37,714 nucleotides of DNA from contig CAJULJ010000029.1 of assembly GCA_910587395.1 (NCBI GenBank), positions 1 to 37,714 on the forward strand, read 5' to 3'. This DNA comes from an uncultured Oscillospiraceae bacterium. GTDB taxonomy: Bacteria > Bacillota > Clostridia > Oscillospirales > Oscillospiraceae. Positions 15,257 to 23,658 of this stretch are shown one piece after another. Under the pieces are notes generated by a model that worked only from the letters and a program-made list of their open reading frames with translations, had not been told where the DNA came from and did not search any database. Within the stretch, counting starts at the first letter, position 1. Every line of letters begins with the position of its first letter. The translations under genes and the position numbers were made by a program.

Positions 15257-15958
15257 ATGAATTACATATCCTTTGAAAATGTCAAAAAAGAGTACAAAAT
15301 GGGGGAAATCACCATCAAGGCGGTGGACGGCGTGGACTTCACCGTGGACAAAGGGGAGTTTACCATCATCGTGGGACCCTCCGGCGCGGGCAAAACCACA
15401 GTGCTGAACATGCTGGGGGGCATGGACGCCTGCTCCGGCGGCACCATCACCGTGGACGGCGCCATCGTCAGCAATTACAACGCCAAACAGCTCACCGAAT
15501 ACCGGCGGCATGACATCGGGTTTGTGTTTCAGTTCTACAATCTGGTGCAGAACCTCACCGCTTTGGAGAACGTGGAGCTGGCGGCTCAGATCTGCCGGGA
15601 CCCCCTGGACGCCAGGGAGGTGCTGGAGCACGTGGGTCTGGGAGACCGGATGGACAACTTCCCCGCCCAGCTGTCCGGCGGTGAGCAGCAGCGGGTGGCC
15701 ATCGCCCGGGCCCTGGCCAAAAACCCCAAGCTGCTGCTGTGCGACGAGCCCACGGGCGCTTTGGATTATGTCACTGGCAAGGCCATCTTGAAGCTGCTCC
15801 AGGATACCTGCCGCCAGGAGGGCATGACGGTCATCGTCATCACCCACAACACCGCCCTGACCCCGATGGCGGATCAGGTCATCCGCATTAAGAACGGCCG
15901 GGTGGCCAGCGTGGAGCGCAACAGCCGCCCCACCCCGGTGGAGGAGATCGAATGGTAA
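15257..15958 (+). CDS. ABC transporter ATP-binding protein (MacB/LolD-like)
   Basis: The 233-aa ATPase has Walker A GPSGAGKTT, the Q-loop region FVFQFYNLVQNLTALENVELA, the signature LSGGEQQRVAIARAL, Walker B LLLCDEPTGALD and a switch His in ITHN. The sequence around the Q-loop is that of the MacB/LolD/FtsE type that works with FtsX-like permeases. The ATG at 15257 is spaced six bases from GGGAGG; the in-frame ATG at 15251 is too close to it. Its stop overlaps the start of the permease gene by seven bases (ATGGTAA), so the two are coupled and form one transporter or mechanotransmission complex. Confidence 0.93.
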   Translation: MNYISFENVKKEYKMGEITIKAVDGVDFTVDKGEFTIIVGPSGAGKTTVLNMLGGMDACSGGTITVDGAIVSNYNAKQLTEYRRHDIGFVFQFYNLVQNLTALENVELAAQICRDPLDAREVLEHVGLGDRMDNFPAQLSGGEQQRVAIARALAKNPKLLLCDEPTGALDYVTGKAILKLLQDTCRQEGMTVIVITHNTALTPMADQVIRIKNGRVASVERNSRPTPVEEIEW

Positions 15959-18900
15959 CGGCGAAGCGGAAGAACCATCTCAATACCGACTCCATCCGGG
16001 AGATCAGGAATACGTTCAGCCGGTACCTGTCCATCCTGGTGCTGGCGGCGCTGGCGGTGGCGTTCCTGTCCGGCCTGCGCACCACCGCGCCGGACATGCA
16101 GTACACCGCCGACAGCTACTACGACCGCACCCGTCTGATGGATGGCTACGTGTTGTCCACCCTGGGACTGACGGATGAGGATTTGGACGCGCTGGCCGCG
16201 GCGGCGGGCGTCGAGGAGGTGGAGGGCTGCCGGGATCTGGACGCCGTGGCCACCGACCGCATTGTCAACGTGCGGTCCATGCCGGAGAAGCTGAACCTGC
16301 TGGAGGTGACGGAGGGCCGCCTGCCCCAGGCGCCGGACGAATGCGTCACGGAAAGCCTGCTGCTGGTGAAGCTGGGAGTTCGGGTGGGGGATAAGCTGGA
16401 GCTCACCCTCACCGAGGACAACGAGGGTGAGATGGAAAATACCACCTACACCATCGTGGGTGTGGTCAATTCCCCGCTGTACGTGGCTCTGGACCGGGGG
16501 ACCTCCTCCCTGGGAAACGGCTCGGTGGACGCCTTTGTCTACGTGCCGGGGGAGAATTTTACCTTTGAGCACTACACCTGCGCCTACTTCACCGGCGAGG
16601 GTCTGGCGGCGCTGGACACCTACGGCGGCGAGTACGAGGACAGGGTGGACGCCCTGGTGGACAGCATGGACGGTCTGGCGGACGAGCGGGCCCAGGCCCG
16701 ATACGACTCCCTGATTGGAGACGCGCAGGCGGAGCTGGACAACGCCCGAAGGGAGCTTGAGGACGCCAGGGCGGACGCGGAACAGGAGCTGGCCGACGCG
16801 TGGCAGGAACTCCAGGACGCCCGGAAAAAGCTGGACGACGGCTGGGCGGAGTACTACGATGGGGAAAACACCCTGGAGCGGGAGACCCGGGACGCCCGGC
16901 AGCAGCTGGACAACGCGCTGACCGGCCTGCGAACCGGCGAGCGGGAGCTGGCCGACGGCCGGGCGCAGTATCAGGACGGTCTGGCGGAGTATAACGACGG
17001 CCTTGCCCGGTATGAGGACGGCCTGGCGAAATATGAGGAAGCCGCCGCCCCGCTGGACGCGCAGAAGGCGCAGCTGGACGAGGGTTGGGAGCAGTATCAC
17101 GCGGCCCTGGCCCCCTATGAGGGCACGGCGCAGTACGATATGGTGGTGTCCCAGCTGGCGCCGCAGAGGGCGCAGCTGGACGAGGCCCAGGCCAAGATCG
17201 ACGCGGGCTATGCCCAGCTGGCCCCGGTGAAGGCGGAGCTGGACGGCGTGAAGGCCGCTCTGGACGAGGCGAGAGCCACCCTGGACGCCTCTCTGCGGGA
17301 GCTGAATCAGGCGGAGACGGACATCCAGGACGGCTGGATTGAATATAACCGGGGTGTGGCGGAGCTGCGCAATGCCAGCGCGGAGGGCCGCCAGAAGCTG
17401 GACGACGCCCTGGCGGAGCTGAACGACGGCGAGGAGGAGTACGCCGACGGCCTTCAGAAGTACGAGGACGGCAGAAAGGAGGCCGATGAGGAGATCGCCG
17501 ACGCCCAACAGAAGCTGGACGACGCCCAGGACGAGCTGGACGCCGTGGAGGAGTGCGAGTGGTATGTCCTCAGCCGGTTCACCAACGCGGGCATCGTGGG
17601 CTACTTCCAGGACTCCGACCGGGTGAGCAACCTGGCCAACGTATTTCCGGTGATTTTCTTCCTGGTGGCGGCGCTGGCCTGCCTGACCACCATGACCCGG
17701 ATGGTGGAGGAGCAGCGTACCCAGATCGGCTCGCTGAAGGCCATGGGCTTTTCCCGGCTGGCCATCTCAAAAAAATACATCGGCTACGCATTTTCCGCCA
17801 GTCTGGTGGGCGGTATCCTGGGCTTGGCCCTGGGGTGCACCCTTATCCCGCTGGTCATCGCCAACGCCTTCAACATCATGTACGCCATCCCCGCCCTGGA
17901 GTTCAAGCCCCAGACGGACCTGTACTTCCTGTGCGTGCTGGCGGCGGTGGTGTGCACCACCGGGGCGGCGCTGTGGGCCTGCCTGTCCACTCTCATCGAC
18001 ACCCCCGCCAACCTGATGCGGCCCCGTGCCCCCAAGGCGGGCAGGCGGGTGCTTTTGGAGCGCGTCGGCTTCATCTGGCGGCGGCTCACCTTCACCTGGA
18101 AGGTGACCATGCGCAACCTGTTCCGCTATCAGCGGCGGTTCTGGATGACGGTGATCGGCATCGGCGGGTGTACGGCCCTGATCGTCACCGGGTTCGGGCT
18201 TCACGAGTCCATCTTCTCCATTCTGAACGAGCAGTTTGACCATGTGTTCCTTTACGACGCCACGCTGGGCGTGGACGCCGATGTTGAGGAGGAAACGCTG
18301 TCGGCGGTGGAGCGGTATCTCGCCGACAGCCCCTGGGTGGAGGACTATCTGCCCGCCAGCGCCACCATGCTGGAGGTTTCAAGCACCGGCCCGACCCAGA
18401 ATGCCACCATGTTTGCCGTGGACGATCTGGACCGCTTCACCCAATTCATTCAGCTGGGCCACCGGCTGGACGATGAGAGCGTCACCCTGCCCGACAATGG
18501 GGTGGTTATCACGGAAAAGCTGGCCGAGCTGCTGGAGGTGTCCATTGGCGACACCATCGTGCTGGATGGGGACAAGCGGGTGGAGGCCGCCGTGTCGGAC
18601 ATCGCGGAGAACTATGTCTCCCACTACGTATACGCCTCCGAAGCCTGCTACCGCTCCCTGTTCGGCGAGGAGCCGGAGCGCAACGAGATGCTCCTGCGCT
18701 ACACCGGCGAGGCCGGGGAGGAGGAATCCGACATCGTGTCCTCCGACCTGATGGCTATGGACGGGGTGGACTCCTATTCCTACATCGCCACCCTGCGGGA
18801 CAACTTCACCGACAGCATGGAGGCTATCGACTACGCGGTGGTCATCATCATTACGGCGGCGGCAGCGCTGGCCTTCGTGGTGCTCTACAATCTGACCAAC

Positions 18901-19227
18901 ATCAATATCACTGAGCGCACACGGGAGCTGGCTACCCTGAAGGTCCTTGGCTTCTTCGACCGGGAGGTCACCGCCTATGTCTATCGGGAGAACCTGTTCC
19001 TCACCCTGTTCGGCATTGTGCTGGGGCTGGTCATGGGCCGGTTCCTCCACGCCTGGATGGTGCTGACGGTGGAGGTGGAGCTGGTCATGTTCGGCCGCAC
19101 CGCGCCCCCTTATGCCTATGTGCTGGCGGCGGTGCTGACGGTGGTGTTCTCCGTCGCGGTGAATGTGGCCGCCCACTTCAAGCTGAAAAAGGTGGACATG
19201 GTGGAGAGTCTGAAAACAGTCGAATGA
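15952..19227 (+). CDS. FtsX-like ABC permease with long extracytoplasmic coiled coil
   Basis: The 1091-aa membrane protein starts with one transmembrane helix (about 22-42), followed by an outside domain and a very long Ala/Glu/Asp/Leu-rich coiled coil (about 249-536) built from repeats such as DGLAEYNDGLARYEDGLAKYEE and QQKLDDAQDELD. A first FtsX-like bundle follows (helices near 563-583, 610-640 and 660-685), then another helix near 730-750, a second outside domain, and a C-terminal FtsX bundle (near 962-981, 1014-1033 and 1057-1074) with the NITERTRELATLKVLGF motif. This is the MacB-type fold, which usually moves substrates or force across the outer leaflet rather than importing. Substrate unknown. 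It pairs with the ATPase that overlaps it upstream. Confidence 0.9.
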   Translation: MVTAKRKNHLNTDSIREIRNTFSRYLSILVLAALAVAFLSGLRTTAPDMQYTADSYYDRTRLMDGYVLSTLGLTDEDLDALAAAAGVEEVEGCRDLDAVATDRIVNVRSMPEKLNLLEVTEGRLPQAPDECVTESLLLVKLGVRVGDKLELTLTEDNEGEMENTTYTIVGVVNSPLYVALDRGTSSLGNGSVDAFVYVPGENFTFEHYTCAYFTGEGLAALDTYGGEYEDRVDALVDSMDGLADERAQARYDSLIGDAQAELDNARRELEDARADAEQELADAWQELQDARKKLDDGWAEYYDGENTLERETRDARQQLDNALTGLRTGERELADGRAQYQDGLAEYNDGLARYEDGLAKYEEAAAPLDAQKAQLDEGWEQYHAALAPYEGTAQYDMVVSQLAPQRAQLDEAQAKIDAGYAQLAPVKAELDGVKAALDEARATLDASLRELNQAETDIQDGWIEYNRGVAELRNASAEGRQKLDDALAELNDGEEEYADGLQKYEDGRKEADEEIADAQQKLDDAQDELDAVEECEWYVLSRFTNAGIVGYFQDSDRVSNLANVFPVIFFLVAALACLTTMTRMVEEQRTQIGSLKAMGFSRLAISKKYIGYAFSASLVGGILGLALGCTLIPLVIANAFNIMYAIPALEFKPQTDLYFLCVLAAVVCTTGAALWACLSTLIDTPANLMRPRAPKAGRRVLLERVGFIWRRLTFTWKVTMRNLFRYQRRFWMTVIGIGGCTALIVTGFGLHESIFSILNEQFDHVFLYDATLGVDADVEEETLSAVERYLADSPWVEDYLPASATMLEVSSTGPTQNATMFAVDDLDRFTQFIQLGHRLDDESVTLPDNGVVITEKLAELLEVSIGDTIVLDGDKRVEAAVSDIAENYVSHYVYASEACYRSLFGEEPERNEMLLRYTGEAGEEESDIVSSDLMAMDGVDSYSYIATLRDNFTDSMEAIDYAVVIIITAAAALAFVVLYNLTNINITERTRELATLKVLGFFDREVTAYVYRENLFLTLFGIVLGLVMGRFLHAWMVLTVEVELVMFGRTAPPYAYVLAAVLTVVFSVAVNVAAHFKLKKVDMVESLKTVE

Positions 19228-19265
19228 AAAGGACCCCGGCGCCTAGGGCGCCGGGGTCCTTTTTG
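19228..19265. terminator. Shared bidirectional terminator
   Basis: A perfect stem of about 15 bp (aaggaccccggcgcc / ggcgccggggtcctt) with a very small loop is flanked by A- and T-runs. It serves the permease gene on the plus strand and the convergent ATP-grasp gene, whose stop codon lies in the loop. Confidence 0.9.
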
Positions 19266-20280
19266 CCTCTTCCTCTTCGATGGCCCGGAACACGGGCATC
19301 ATGCCGGTCTTGTCCGGCGTGTGGGCGGGGATCTGATAGAGATCGTTGCCGGGGTACTGGTTGCCCTCCACCAGACAGGGGCCGTCGGGGGTGAAGCACA
19401 CGTCCCAGCCGATATAGCCCACCTGGGGGATCACCTGGGCGGCCTGGGCGCACATTTCCTTGGCGGCCTCCCAGTCGGGGAGGGCGAAGCCCTGGATGGC
19501 GGTACCGGTGGCGGGATGGGTCTCGTAAAGGTTCTTCTGCTTGTCGATGGCGGGCATCCGAACGATGCCGGTCTCCACGTCCACGGGGGCCATCATGCCG
19601 CCGTTGTTGAAGTTGTCCACAAATTTGCCGCCGCTGCCCACCCGCAGGATAGCGGCAACGAAGTAGACGTGGCCGCTCCTGCCCCGGATGGTCACCACCC
19701 GGGTGGTGTTGATGGAGCCGGGGTACAGTCCGTCCAGCGCCGGGTGCTGCTTGATGACCGCCTCCAGCTCCAGCCGGGGGGCCTGCTCGGCCAGATGGCC
19801 GTACAGGGCATCCAAAGAGGCGAAATCAGCCGTGTTCAGCTTTTCAATGCCCCGGCCGCAGCTGCCCACGGTGGGCTTGGCCATGAACACCGGGTTGCGC
19901 TCCAGAAAGGCCAGCACGTCGGCTTTGTTTTCTCCCGTCACCGGCACCCACTCCCGGTGGAGGAAGGACTCAAACCGGGCGTTGAACCGGGCCTTGTCGT
20001 CCAGATCGCCCATATAGTCCTTGTCGTTGTATTTGATGACGAACTCGTTGTTCCGGCCCCGGGTGAGGTAGGTGTCCCGCTGCTCCGGGGTCAGGTCGTA
20101 CATCTCGAACAGGTCGTAGTCCATATAGCCCGCGCCGTACTTCACCGCGCACCGCCGCATGTCCTGGAACACGGCCCAGCGGGAGCGGCCCGTTTTTTTG
20201 TGGATGGAGCTGATCTTGTCCAGCATGGCCTTGTAGTTCATGTCCAGCAGCCGCTGGACCAGGAATTTCATCTTTCCCAT
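19243..20280 (-). CDS. Sugar-transfer-associated ATP-grasp protein
   Basis: The 345-aa protein matches the pattern of the ATP-grasp family found near polysaccharide genes: a helical N-terminus (DYDLFEMYDLTPEQRDTYLTRG), then the ATP-grasp core with VFMAKPTVGSCGRGIEKL as the nucleotide loop, the YPGSINTTRVVTI segment, the NNGGMMAPVD region, and the metal site WDVCFTPDGPCLVEGN. Such proteins are thought to ligate an amino acid or similar group to a glycan or lipid carrier; the substrate here is unknown. The ATG at 20280 follows GGGGAGG five bases upstream. It is a lone minus-strand gene with two leader hairpins. Its last codons and TAG lie in the shared terminator. Confidence 0.82.
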   Translation of the reverse strand: MGKMKFLVQRLLDMNYKAMLDKISSIHKKTGRSRWAVFQDMRRCAVKYGAGYMDYDLFEMYDLTPEQRDTYLTRGRNNEFVIKYNDKDYMGDLDDKARFNARFESFLHREWVPVTGENKADVLAFLERNPVFMAKPTVGSCGRGIEKLNTADFASLDALYGHLAEQAPRLELEAVIKQHPALDGLYPGSINTTRVVTIRGRSGHVYFVAAILRVGSGGKFVDNFNNGGMMAPVDVETGIVRMPAIDKQKNLYETHPATGTAIQGFALPDWEAAKEMCAQAAQVIPQVGYIGWDVCFTPDGPCLVEGNQYPGNDLYQIPAHTPDKTGMMPVFRAIEEEEAKRTPAP

Positions 20281-20294
20281 GGCAACCTCCCCTT

Positions 20295-20375
20295 GCCTTT
20301 TCTGGTTGAAAAGGCAGGCAAAAAGAACCTTTTGTTCGCTGACGGTTTGGAGCGGACGCTGATTCGCCCCAAACC
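20295..20375 (-). promoter_or_regulatory. Structured 5' leader of the ATP-grasp gene
   Basis: Two stems precede the SD: ggtttgg/ccaaacc (20344-20350 with 20369-20375, extendable inward by gcg/cgc) and gcctttt/aaaaggc (20295-20301 with 20309-20315). A GGTTCTTTTTG segment between them can pair weakly with the 3' arm of the first stem. It may be an attenuator; no known riboswitch class was recognised. Confidence 0.3.
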
Positions 20376-20439
20376 AGTAACGTAAGTTTTTTTATTCTAC
20401 CACATCTGGATGGAAAAGGCAATGGGCAGGAAATTGTGG

Positions 20440-20468
20440 TTGACAAGTTCTCTTCTTGATTGTATACT
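20440..20468 (+). promoter_or_regulatory. Sigma-A promoter of bioY
   Basis: TTGACA (20440-20445), 17 bp and TATACT (20463-20468) lie about 40 bp before the bioY start. The -10 box overlaps the left half of the BirA-type operator. Confidence 0.8.
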
Positions 20469-20492
20469 ACAATATGAAATTTAGTTGACAAT
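20459..20492 (+). promoter_or_regulatory. BirA-type biotin operator
   Basis: ATTGTATACT and AGTTGACAAT form an inverted repeat (8 of 10 positions) separated by 14 bp, matching the TTGTnAAC/GTTnACAA form of biotin repressor sites. Bound BirA would cover the -10 box and the transcription start, shutting off bioY when biotin is plentiful. Confidence 0.75.
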
Positions 20493-20507
20493 AGAGGTGA
20501 CATCAAC

Positions 20508-21104
20508 ATGACGGAAAAAACATTGTCCGATACCCGCCGCCTGACCCTGTGCGCGGTGATGGCGGCGGTGATGTGCGTGCTGGCCCCCATCTCCATTCCC
20601 ATCGGCCCCATCTCCATCACCGGCGGCACCCTGGCCATCTACCTGACCGCTTACCTGCTGGGCGGCGTCTGGGGGACGGCGGCCACCCTGGTGTATCTGC
20701 TGGTGGGTATGGTGGGCCTGCCCGTGTTCAGCAATTACATGGGGGGCATCAGCCGTTTGGCGGGCCCCACGGGGGGCTATCTGGTGGGCTACCTGCCCAT
20801 GATGCTCTTGGCGGGCTTTGTTGTGGAGCTCACCCTGCGAAAACTGGGCGGGAAGGGCAGAAAGGAAGCGGCTGCCGCGCTGGCGCTGCAGTTCCTGGGG
20901 CTGGCGCTGTCCACAGCGGTGCTGTACGCCTTCGGCACGGCTTGGTACTGCGTTCAGGCGGGCGTGGACCTTCAAAAAGCCCTTGCGGCCTGTGTGATCC
21001 CCTTCATCCCCTGCGACCTGATCAAGATGGCGGCGGCGCTGGTGGTGGGCGTACCTGTCCGGCACGGGCTGGAGCGGGCCGGGCTGCTGGAAACACGACA
21101 TTGA
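20508..21104 (+). CDS. bioY: Biotin transporter substrate-binding subunit BioY
   Basis: The 198-aa membrane protein is the S-component that binds biotin for uptake through an energy-coupling factor (ECF) transporter or alone. It shows six hydrophobic helices and the family stretches GPISITGGTLAIYLTAYLLGG, VYLLVGMVGLPVF and AGPTGGYLVGYLPMM, of which GPTGGYLVGY is the BioY hallmark. Length is typical. The ATG at 20508 follows AGAGGTGA. No ECF ATPase or T-subunit lies nearby, so it must share a general module. The BirA-type operator supports the call independently. Confidence 0.95.
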   Translation: MTEKTLSDTRRLTLCAVMAAVMCVLAPISIPIGPISITGGTLAIYLTAYLLGGVWGTAATLVYLLVGMVGLPVFSNYMGGISRLAGPTGGYLVGYLPMMLLAGFVVELTLRKLGGKGRKEAAAALALQFLGLALSTAVLYAFGTAWYCVQAGVDLQKALAACVIPFIPCDLIKMAAALVVGVPVRHGLERAGLLETRH

Positions 21105-21106
21105 CG

Positions 21107-21142
21107 GAAAACCTCCTCCGGAAATACCGGAGGAGGTTTTTG
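21107..21142 (+). terminator. Rho-independent terminator after bioY
   Basis: aaaacctcctccgg pairs with ccggaggaggtttt over a five-base loop and ends in TTTTT. Confidence 0.88.
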
Positions 21143-21151
21143 CAAAACCCC

Positions 21152-21179
21152 TTGCATTTTCCATCCCTTCTGTTATAAT
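21152..21179 (+). promoter_or_regulatory. Sigma-A promoter of the SprA-like gene
   Basis: TTGCAT, 16 bp and a perfect TATAAT lie about 43 bp before the ATG at 21222. Confidence 0.6.
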
Positions 21180-21221
21180 ATGAATTGGTATCTCATTCAT
21201 CCTGTTCTTGAGGTGATCGAT

Positions 21222-22100
21222 ATGATAGGCGAAATTTCCGGTTATAATCCCTACTCTACATATGGGCTTTACGGCGCGTCTTACGCCAACCGCTCCGCTC
21301 AGACGAAGGGGGCGTCCCAGGCCCGGAGCGCCGCTCAGGCGCAAAATGCCGACAGGGCTCAGACCGCCCAGCGCTCCGGCGTGATGGTGAGCGCTCAGAA
21401 GGTCCACCAGCCCGACACCCCGGTCCAGCCCGTTACCCCCACCCGGCCCATCAGCTCCAACGAGGACCCCGCCCAGGCGGGCTTGCTCCGCTTTGGCTCC
21501 GACCCGGCGGAGATGGCGGTGCGTATGCGCATCCAGTACCCCGGCGACTCCGCCCAGCAGTCCAACGCGGCCCAGGCGGCGGGCGCTGAGAAGGCCGAGA
21601 CCCCTGAACTGACCGGCCTGAAGGGCGCCGGCGCTGAGAAGGGCAACACCCCTGAACTGGCTGGTCTCAAGGGCGCTGACGGCGAAAAGGCCGTCAACCC
21701 TGCCCTGAAGGACTCCAAGAGCGCCCAGGAGGTCATGGAGGAGGGCGAGTGCCAGACCTGTAAGGAGCGCAAGTATCAGGACGGCTCCGACGACCCGGGT
21801 GTGTCCTTCAAGACCCCCACCAACATTTCCCCTGAGCAGGCGGCGGCCGCCGTCCGGGGCCATGAGAACGAGCATGTGGTCCGGGAGCAGGCCAAGGCCC
21901 AGCGGGAGGACCGCAAGGTGGTCAGCCAATCCGTGACGTACCACACGTCCATCTGCCCGGAGTGCGGCAAAGCCTATGTGTCCGGCGGCACCACCGAAAC
22001 TGTGACCAAGGCCAACACCGACCAGCAGGCCCAGCAGCAGAACCAACAGAACCAGCAGGGTCAGCAGAACCCCGCCAAGCCCTTCGCGGCGATTGCGTAA
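21222..22100 (+). CDS. SprA-like putative zinc metalloprotease
   Basis: The 292-aa protein starts at the ATG at 21222 (SD GAGGTGATC); the earlier in-frame ATG at 21180 lies in the promoter. The first 120 residues are low-complexity, rich in Ala, Gln and Ser. Residues about 121-160 hold two and a half copies of a 16-residue unit (GAEK-TPELTGLK). The conserved part begins with CQTC (177-180), then RKYQDGSDDPGVSFKTPTNISP, a zinc-type HENEH motif (214-218), and CPEC (245-248) followed by GKAYVSGGTT. This order matches SprA-related proteins annotated as putative metalloproteases. The two CxxC pairs could bind a structural metal. The C-terminus is Gln/Asn-rich. No signal peptide is evident, so where it acts is unclear. 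Activity is inferred. Confidence 0.7.
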   Translation: MIGEISGYNPYSTYGLYGASYANRSAQTKGASQARSAAQAQNADRAQTAQRSGVMVSAQKVHQPDTPVQPVTPTRPISSNEDPAQAGLLRFGSDPAEMAVRMRIQYPGDSAQQSNAAQAAGAEKAETPELTGLKGAGAEKGNTPELAGLKGADGEKAVNPALKDSKSAQEVMEEGECQTCKERKYQDGSDDPGVSFKTPTNISPEQAAAAVRGHENEHVVREQAKAQREDRKVVSQSVTYHTSICPECGKAYVSGGTTETVTKANTDQQAQQQNQQNQQGQQNPAKPFAAIA

Positions 22101-22110
22101 AGCAGCAGAT

Positions 22111-22145
22111 GAAAAAGAGCTTCGGGAATTTCCCGAAGCTCTTTT
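22111..22145. terminator. Bidirectional terminator between the SprA-like gene and MATE gene
   Basis: aaaagagcttcggga / tcccgaagctctttt is a near-perfect palindrome with A- and T-flanks, placed between two convergent stop codons. Confidence 0.88.
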
Positions 22146-22146
22146 G

Positions 22147-23550
22147 TTATGCCTTGGCGGGCTTGATTTTGGCGATTGTCCTGGAGAGAGTCTCCAGAGC
22201 GGCGGTGGGATTGCTCCGCTTCAGACGGGCGACACAGCCCAGGCAGGCGGGGATGAGGAACAGATCCGCGCAGATCCACGCCGCGGGGGAGGCAAAGCAG
22301 GCGGCGGTGTAACCCATGCTGGGGACGAAAAAGTGTCCCACCACGGTCCGCGCGATCATCTCCAGCACGCCGGCCAGAATCGCCAGGGTACTGAAGCCCA
22401 TGCCCTGGATGGAAAAGCGCAGGATGTTCACCAGGGCCAGGGGGAAGAAGAAGGCGGTGAGGGTGAGGATATACTGGGTGGTCAGGCTCAGCAGCAGCTC
22501 CAGTTGGGGCTCGGCGGAGCTGAGAAACATCATGACGCACTGGGGGGCGAGGAAAAGCATAGCCACCAAAGCGGCGGCGGAGTAGCCCAGCCCCAGCAGG
22601 GAGCAGGACCGAACGCCCTGATTCAGCCGGTCCAGCCGGCCGGCCCCCACGTTCTGGCCGCAGTAGGTGGCCATGGCGGCGCCCATGGCGTCGAAGGGGC
22701 AGCACAGCAGCTGGTACACCTTGGTGCCGGTGGAGATGGCGGTGACGTAGATGCTGCCCAGGGCGTTCACCGAGGTCTGGAGCACGATGGAGCCGATGGC
22801 GGTGATGGAGTATTGCAGGCCCATGGGCAGGCCCATGGCGCACAGGCTTCTGCAGGACGCCCAGTCCGGCTGCCGCTCCTCCCGGGTGACCCGGAGGATG
22901 GGGAATTTCTTCACCATATAGATCAGGCAGGCGATGCCGGACACCGCCTGGGACAGCACTGTGGCGGCGGCCGCGCCCGCCACTCCGGCCTGGAACCAGA
23001 GGATAAACATCAGGTCCAGCACGATGTTCAGTCCGGCGGACAGGGCCAGGAAATACACCGGCGTCCGGCTGTCCCCCAGGGAGCGGATGATGCTGGCCAG
23101 CAAATTGTAGAGGAACACCGCCGGGATGCCCATGAAGATGATGAAGATATAGGCGTTGGCGCCCTCAAAGAGGTCGGCGGGAGTTTTCATGGCGGTGAGG
23201 ATGTCCCGGCAGAAGATGCCGGTGACCACCGTGAGCACCAGGGCGATGAGGGCGGACAGGTAGGCGGCGTTGGCCACATACCGGCGCATCTGCGGGTAGT
23301 CCTTGGCGCCCATCCGCTGGGCCACGGGGATGGCGAAGCCGGAGCACACCCCCAGGCAGAAGCCGATGACGAAGAAGTTGATGGAGCCGGTGGCGCCCAC
23401 CGCGCCCAGAGCCTGCGCACCCAGCAGCTTCCCCACGATCATGGCGTCCACCAGGTTGTAAAACTGCTGGAACAGCAGCCCGAACAGGGTGGGCAGGGTA
23501 AAGCCCAGGATCAGCCGCATGGGGCTGCCTGAGGTAAGGTCTTTGGTCAT
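22147..23550 (-). CDS. MATE family multidrug/metabolite exporter
   Basis: The 467-aa membrane protein has twelve hydrophobic helices in two similar halves. MTKDLTSGSPMRLILGFTLPTLFGLLFQQFYNLVDAMIVGKLLG is the usual start of the MATE (NorM/DinF) family, with the VDAMIVGKLLG motif, GATGSINFFVIGFCLGVCSGFAIPVAQRMGA and the inter-repeat CGQNVGAG segment. These exporters use a Na+ or H+ gradient; the substrate cannot be read from the sequence. The ATG at 23550 has AAGGAGG nine bases upstream; the longer frame to 23607 is in the leader. It is a single-gene unit with its own promoter. Confidence 0.93.
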   Translation of the reverse strand: MTKDLTSGSPMRLILGFTLPTLFGLLFQQFYNLVDAMIVGKLLGAQALGAVGATGSINFFVIGFCLGVCSGFAIPVAQRMGAKDYPQMRRYVANAAYLSALIALVLTVVTGIFCRDILTAMKTPADLFEGANAYIFIIFMGIPAVFLYNLLASIIRSLGDSRTPVYFLALSAGLNIVLDLMFILWFQAGVAGAAAATVLSQAVSGIACLIYMVKKFPILRVTREERQPDWASCRSLCAMGLPMGLQYSITAIGSIVLQTSVNALGSIYVTAISTGTKVYQLLCCPFDAMGAAMATYCGQNVGAGRLDRLNQGVRSCSLLGLGYSAAALVAMLFLAPQCVMMFLSSAEPQLELLLSLTTQYILTLTAFFFPLALVNILRFSIQGMGFSTLAILAGVLEMIARTVVGHFFVPSMGYTAACFASPAAWICADLFLIPACLGCVARLKRSNPTAALETLSRTIAKIKPAKA

Positions 23551-23597
23551 AGTTGATTGCCTCCTTCCGAAAGCGGGATGAACGTGTATTTGCCTCC

Positions 23598-23658
23598 CTG
23601 GGGTCAAAAGCCGACCCCAGCTTTCGCCCTATTATAGACGGTTTGGCGTGGAAAACAA
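23598..23658 (-). promoter_or_regulatory. Promoter and leader hairpin of the MATE gene
   Basis: On the minus strand TTGTTT, 16 bp and TATAAT (23631-23636) are followed in the leader by a perfect 8-bp hairpin ctggggtc/gaccccag (23598-23620) with no T-run. The rest of the gap up to 23778 is AT-rich and shows only a doubtful 19-codon ORF on the plus strand (23717-23776). Confidence 0.5.

Noticed and set aside
15146..17508. Minus-strand frames of 233 and 544 codons opposite the ABC transporter genes
   Set aside because: They lie antisense to a clear ATPase and permease and show low-complexity Leu/Arg/Gln/His translations.
16690..17560. Recent DNA tandem-repeat expansion in the permease gene
   Set aside because: The protein repeats are heptad-like and diverged at the DNA level, as expected of an old coiled coil rather than a recent expansion.
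20295..20375. T-box or other known riboswitch upstream of the ATP-grasp gene
   Set aside because: No T-box TGGNACCGCG-type sequence and no recognised aptamer core were found; kept only as a structured leader.
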